A stretch of DNA of 14,947 nt, taken from NCBI GenBank assembly GCA_934574045.1, contig CAKTMK010000046.1, forward strand, positions 1 to 14,947. The letters run 5' to 3'. This DNA comes from an uncultured Oscillibacter sp. (lineage in GTDB: Bacteria > Bacillota > Clostridia > Oscillospirales > Oscillospiraceae). A program made the translations under genes and the position numbers. The notes below the pieces were generated by a model. That model had not been told where the DNA came from, did no database searches, and saw nothing but the letters and a program-made list of their open reading frames with translations. Each line of letters opens with the position of its first letter. Position 1 is the first letter of the stretch. Of the stretch, positions 12,751-14,947 are shown piece after piece.

Positions 12751-13881
12751 ATGAAATTTTTCCAGAAACGCGGTGTGGCGGCGGCGGTGATGGTGCTGGC
12801 GCTGATGCTGGCGGTGGCCATCGGGCAGGTGAAAAAGCCGGTGGGGAACACGCCGGAGCCGTCCACCAGCGTGGTGGGCAGCTACACGTACGTGCTGGGC
12901 GACCGGCAGGACGTGCTCTCCGACGCGACACGCGCCCACATCGACGCGATCAACGCCAGCCTGTTCGCCCAGACCGGGGCGCAGATCGCCGTGGAGGTGA
13001 TCTCCTCCACCGGAACGGATGACATCGGCGGCTACACGGAGCGGGAATTCAACCGGCTGGGCGTGGGCAGCGCGGAGCGCAACAACGGCATTTTGCTGCT
13101 GCTGGCGCTGGACAACTACTATAACGGCGCCCCCGGCGGCGATTATTACATCGGCTGGGGCAGCGGCTTTTCCAGCGGCGAGGGCAGCTCCATCAACAGC
13201 ATCATGAATCAGTATATGGAGTCCGCCTTCGTGGCCGGGGACTACGACGGCGCCGTTTCCGGCACGTTCGACGCGCTGACGGAGTATCTGGCCAAGGGAT
13301 ACGGCGTGACGGTGCGGGAGAACTATATCCCCGCCGTGCGGGATACCTACGCGTCCCTGAACGGGCAGTACCGCTCGGAGTCCACCGGGTATTTCGAGAC
13401 GCCGGTGGGCGACATCCTCAGCGGCGTGGTCGTCATGCTGCTGGTGCTGCTGGTGATCTGGGTGCTGCTGGACCGGGTGCGCTACAACCGCTACCGGCGG
13501 CGCTATCTGCGCCCCGGCATGGGTATTCCCACGGTGACATATTACCCCGTATTTTGGGGACGGCCCCGTCCCCCGCGTCCGCCCAGACCTCCCAGACCGC
13601 CTCGTCCCCCGCGCCCGCCCCAGCCTCCCCGCCCTCCGCAGCCGCCCAGACCCAGTGGGGGCGGCAGCTTTGGCGGCGGACACGGCGGCTCTTTCGGCGG
13701 CGGTTCCTTCGGCGGCGGGGGAGGACGCGGCGGCTTTGGCGGCGGTTCCTTCCGCGGCGGAAGCGGCCGGGGCAGCTTTGGCGGCGGTTCCTTCGGCGGC
13801 GGGGGAGGACGCGGTAGCTTCGGCGGCGGCTCCTTCCGTGGCGGAGGCGGCAGCTTTGGCGGCGGCGGAGGCCGTCACTGA
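12751..13881 (+). CDS. TPM-domain (YgcG-type) membrane protein with Pro-rich and Gly-rich tail
   Basis: A 376-residue protein. Residues 8-25 form a hydrophobic signal or anchor. Residues about 45-190 are a TPM domain, whose wording is clear: VLSDATRAHIDAINASL, TGAQIAVEVI, GVGSAERNNGILLLLALDN and YYIGWGSGF. A second membrane segment lies at about 222-243, followed by basic residues. From about 270 to 300 come RPP/QPP repeats, and from 300 to 376 Gly-Ser-Phe-Arg repeats including a 28-residue unit seen twice. TPM domains usually face outside the membrane, with a Gly-rich tail as in other YgcG proteins; function is unknown although phosphatase activity was reported for a plant homologue. The ATG at 12751 follows GAGG. 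Gene order XpaC-TelA-TPM suggests a shared envelope-stress role. Confidence 0.88.
   Translation: MKFFQKRGVAAAVMVLALMLAVAIGQVKKPVGNTPEPSTSVVGSYTYVLGDRQDVLSDATRAHIDAINASLFAQTGAQIAVEVISSTGTDDIGGYTEREFNRLGVGSAERNNGILLLLALDNYYNGAPGGDYYIGWGSGFSSGEGSSINSIMNQYMESAFVAGDYDGAVSGTFDALTEYLAKGYGVTVRENYIPAVRDTYASLNGQYRSESTGYFETPVGDILSGVVVMLLVLLVIWVLLDRVRYNRYRRRYLRPGMGIPTVTYYPVFWGRPRPPRPPRPPRPPRPPRPPQPPRPPQPPRPSGGGSFGGGHGGSFGGGSFGGGGGRGGFGGGSFRGGSGRGSFGGGSFGGGGGRGSFGGGSFRGGGGSFGGGGGRH
13563..13655 (+). repeat. Proline codon repeat (RPP/QPP) in the TPM gene
   Basis: About ten nine-base units encoding RPP or QPP, mostly CG(T/C)-CC-CC and C/A-GA-CC-CC forms. Codons vary between units, so the protein repeat rather than the DNA repeat seems to be kept. 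The strand is almost free of runs of G here, then switches sharply to G-rich at about 13655. Confidence 0.85.
13697..13880 (+). repeat. Gly-Ser-Phe-Arg coding repeats with an 84-base unit
   Basis: A 34-base stretch at 13697-13730 recurs identically at 13781-13814, and the intervening sequence is similar, giving a unit of 84 bases (28 codons). Shorter GGCGGCGG-TTCC modules occur within it. Tandem units of this size may vary between strains by slippage. Confidence 0.85.
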
Positions 13882-13921
13882 GCCGGAGCACGGCGTTCTG
13901 CGGCAAAATTCAAAAAGGCCG

Positions 13922-13956
13922 AAAGACGCGGAGACAAATTTTGTCTCCGCGTTTTT
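13922..13956 (+). terminator. Intrinsic terminator of the xpaC-telA-TPM operon
   Basis: ACGCGGAGACAA and TTGTCTCCGCGT form a 12-pair perfect stem with a three-base loop and TTTT(T) tract, 40 bases after the TPM stop. Confidence 0.92.
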
Positions 13957-13962
13957 GCGCGT

Positions 13963-13976
13963 ATTTTCCGGAAAAT
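13963..13976. repeat. 14-bp palindrome upstream of the deacetylase gene
   Basis: ATTTTCCGGAAAAT is a perfect palindrome between the upstream terminator and the deacetylase start (42 bases away). It might be an operator or part of a poorly defined promoter; no convincing -35/-10 pair was seen here. Confidence 0.45.
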
Positions 13977-14017
13977 TACGCAGACTGTCCCTTGATGAAC
14001 GGGAGAGGAAGTGGAGC

Positions 14018-14755
14018 ATGAGGGCGGGAAAACAGGCGCTGGCGGCCTTCGCGGTGTTCGTGCTGCTGCTCTGCTGCCGGACGGACGCGCCCGGCCCGGT
14101 GCTTCCGGCATCTCCCGCGGCGGGACAGGCGGAGATCCCGGCGGCGAAGTATGTGGCGCTGACCTTTGACGACGGCCCCCGGGCCGGGACCACGGACCGC
14201 CTGCTGGACGGTCTGCGGGAGCGGGGAGCCAGCGCCACTTTTTTCCTCATCGGCGAACAGATCGCCGGAAACGAGGATCTGCTCCGCCGGATGCGGGACG
14301 AGGGCCATCAGGTGGGCAACCACACCTGGGACCACGTGATGCTCTGCGGCGTCTCCACGGAGGAGGTCCAGCGGGAGATCGGCCGGACGGACGCGGCCAT
14401 CCGCTCCGTGCTGGGGGAGGGGAGCTACTGGGTCCGCCCGCCTTACGGCCTTTTGAACGAGGACCAGAAAAGCGGGTTTCAGACGCCGCTGATCCACTGG
14501 AGCGTGGACCCGGAGGACTGGAAGCTGCGCAACGCCCAAAAGGTGACCGCGCTGGTGCTGCGGCAGACGAAGTCGGGGGACATTATCCTGCTCCACGATT
14601 TTTACGACCCCTCGGTGGATGCGGCGCTGGCCATCGTGGACGCGTTGGAGGAGCGGGGCTATCTCTTCGTCACGGTGGAGGAGCTGTTGGCGCTCTATGG
14701 CGAGGAGCCGCAGACGGGGCGGTTTTACACCGATGCCCGGACCGGCCCCCGCTGA
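14018..14755 (+). CDS. Polysaccharide deacetylase (NodB domain), probably extracytoplasmic
   Basis: A 245-residue metal-dependent deacetylase of carbohydrate esterase family 4, which removes acetyl groups from peptidoglycan or chitin-like sugars. After a hydrophobic N-terminus (5-20, ending LLLCC, a poor lipobox) the NodB motifs appear in order: LTFDDGP (Asp51/Asp52), ASATFFLIGE, NHTWDH with metal ligands His102 and His106, VRPPYG (Arg140), VDPEDW (Asp164 and Trp168) and IILLHD (His193). So all expected catalytic residues are present. GGGAGAGG lies nine bases before the ATG at 14018; the frame is open upstream but would run through the previous gene's tail. Upstream is the terminator of the TPM operon, so it is probably a separate unit. 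Its stop codon is only three bases before the tRNA-Val fragment, whose terminator it may use. Confidence 0.93.
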   Translation: MRAGKQALAAFAVFVLLLCCRTDAPGPVLPASPAAGQAEIPAAKYVALTFDDGPRAGTTDRLLDGLRERGASATFFLIGEQIAGNEDLLRRMRDEGHQVGNHTWDHVMLCGVSTEEVQREIGRTDAAIRSVLGEGSYWVRPPYGLLNEDQKSGFQTPLIHWSVDPEDWKLRNAQKVTALVLRQTKSGDIILLHDFYDPSVDAALAIVDALEERGYLFVTVEELLALYGEEPQTGRFYTDARTGPR

Positions 14756-14758
14756 ACG

Positions 14759-14808
14759 TATGTTTCACACGCATGAGGCCACTGGTTCGAGTCCAGTAGT
14801 CTCCACCA
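14759..14808 (+). pseudogene. 3' fragment of tRNA-Val(CAC), candidate attachment-site scar
   Basis: These 50 bases read as the 3' two-thirds of a valine tRNA: anticodon arm with loop TTCACAC (anticodon CAC), variable loop AGGCC, T arm ACTGG-TTCGAGT-CCAGT, acceptor 3' strand AGTCTCC, discriminator A and encoded CCA. The matching 5' strand GGAGACT and a D arm are absent; the bases before belong to the deacetylase end. The 5' side of the anticodon stem (TATGT) pairs only with G-U ends, so it looks replaced. Integrases commonly recombine in the anticodon loop and leave such 3' fragments. I identify the parent tRNA from memory of typical valine tRNAs. Confidence 0.85.
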
Positions 14809-14847
14809 AAAATCACCGGAATCGCCTGATTCCGGTGATTTTCTTTC
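14809..14847 (+). terminator. Intrinsic terminator after the tRNA-Val fragment
   Basis: AAAATCACCGGAATC pairs with GATTCCGGTGATTTT around GCCT, followed by CTTTC. It begins right after the CCA, as a native tRNA terminator would. It may now end the deacetylase transcript. Confidence 0.88.
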
Positions 14848-14947
14848 GTAATTCGCAACTTTTTTGGACGCTTAATTTTTGGCGTTTCTTCAAGACTCAC
14901 ACGCTGACCCACACGGGGAAAGGTGCGGAAAGTACCGGACAGGGCCA
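14848..14947. other. Right edge without recognisable gene
   Basis: One hundred bases, AT-richer at first (TTTTTTGG, TTAATTTTTGG) than the left neighbours. One plus-strand frame is open to the window edge but has no start codon here and no recognisable protein. Nothing can be called. Confidence 0.4.

Noticed and set aside
13563..13880. Tandem repeats as a possible CRISPR array
   Set aside because: The repeats are in frame inside a coding sequence, have no unique spacers and lie in a protein with a clear TPM domain.
13655..14017. N-terminal extension of the deacetylase frame through the TPM tail
   Set aside because: The open frame is a by-product of the Gly repeat read in another frame; a ribosome site and signal-like N-terminus favour 14018.
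14670..14912. An 80-codon minus-strand frame containing DYWTRTSGLMRVKH
   Set aside because: This wording is the well-known false translation of the antisense of a tRNA gene; it supports the tRNA-Val fragment instead.

Overview
This window looks like a core chromosomal segment of a GC-rich clostridial anaerobe, probably of the Oscillospiraceae (Flavonifractor/Oscillibacter-like). That placement is inferred from gene content and base use, not from a search. Supporting signs are strong GC at third codon positions, AGGAGG-type ribosome sites, sigma-A promoters with short T-rich terminators, and typical Firmicutes families: TepA, YqeG, a CD1247-like protein, XpaC-TelA and short ProB. Most of the window is ordinary housekeeping sequence; the interest lies in several leader structures, a metal module, an envelope operon and a tRNA scar.

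Left part (1-4300). A 5'-truncated desulfoferrodoxin-like gene ends at 392 and faces a tepA (ClpP-like) gene on the minus strand, with a large hairpin between them. Divergent from tepA, an extended -10 promoter drives proB-proA-proC, the complete glutamate-to-proline route (glutamate 5-kinase, glutamyl-phosphate reductase, pyrroline-5-carboxylate reductase).

Middle (4300-8655). rpsU (bS21) has a consensus promoter, a structured leader and its own terminator. It is followed by an EamA-type transporter and a minus-strand gene for a possible GH18-like TIM-barrel protein; these two converge on a bidirectional terminator. Next come a YqeG-type HAD phosphatase, elongation factor P (efp) behind a strong leader hairpin, and a CD1247-like acidic zinc-ribbon protein behind another large hairpin.

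Right part (8655-14947). About 500 bases have no supportable gene. A minus-strand tRNA-Gln(CUG) with promoter and terminator follows. Then comes a likely two-gene metal operon (CxxC HMA protein plus ZIP transporter) with a dyad just after its promoter. The next likely operon is xpaC-telA-TPM protein, with three consecutive hairpins in its leader and, in its last gene, a Pro-rich then Gly-rich repetitive tail. It is followed by a NodB-type polysaccharide deacetylase.

Immediately after the deacetylase stop codon lies a 50-nt 3' fragment of tRNA-Val(CAC) with CCA and terminator but no 5' half. This is the usual footprint of integration or recombination at a tRNA gene. I did not find a convincing entirely new system. 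The best leads are the tRNA-Val scar, the superoxide-reductase-like protein lacking one iron-ligand histidine, the HMA-ZIP operon with its dyad, and the xpaC-telA-TPM operon with its leader.
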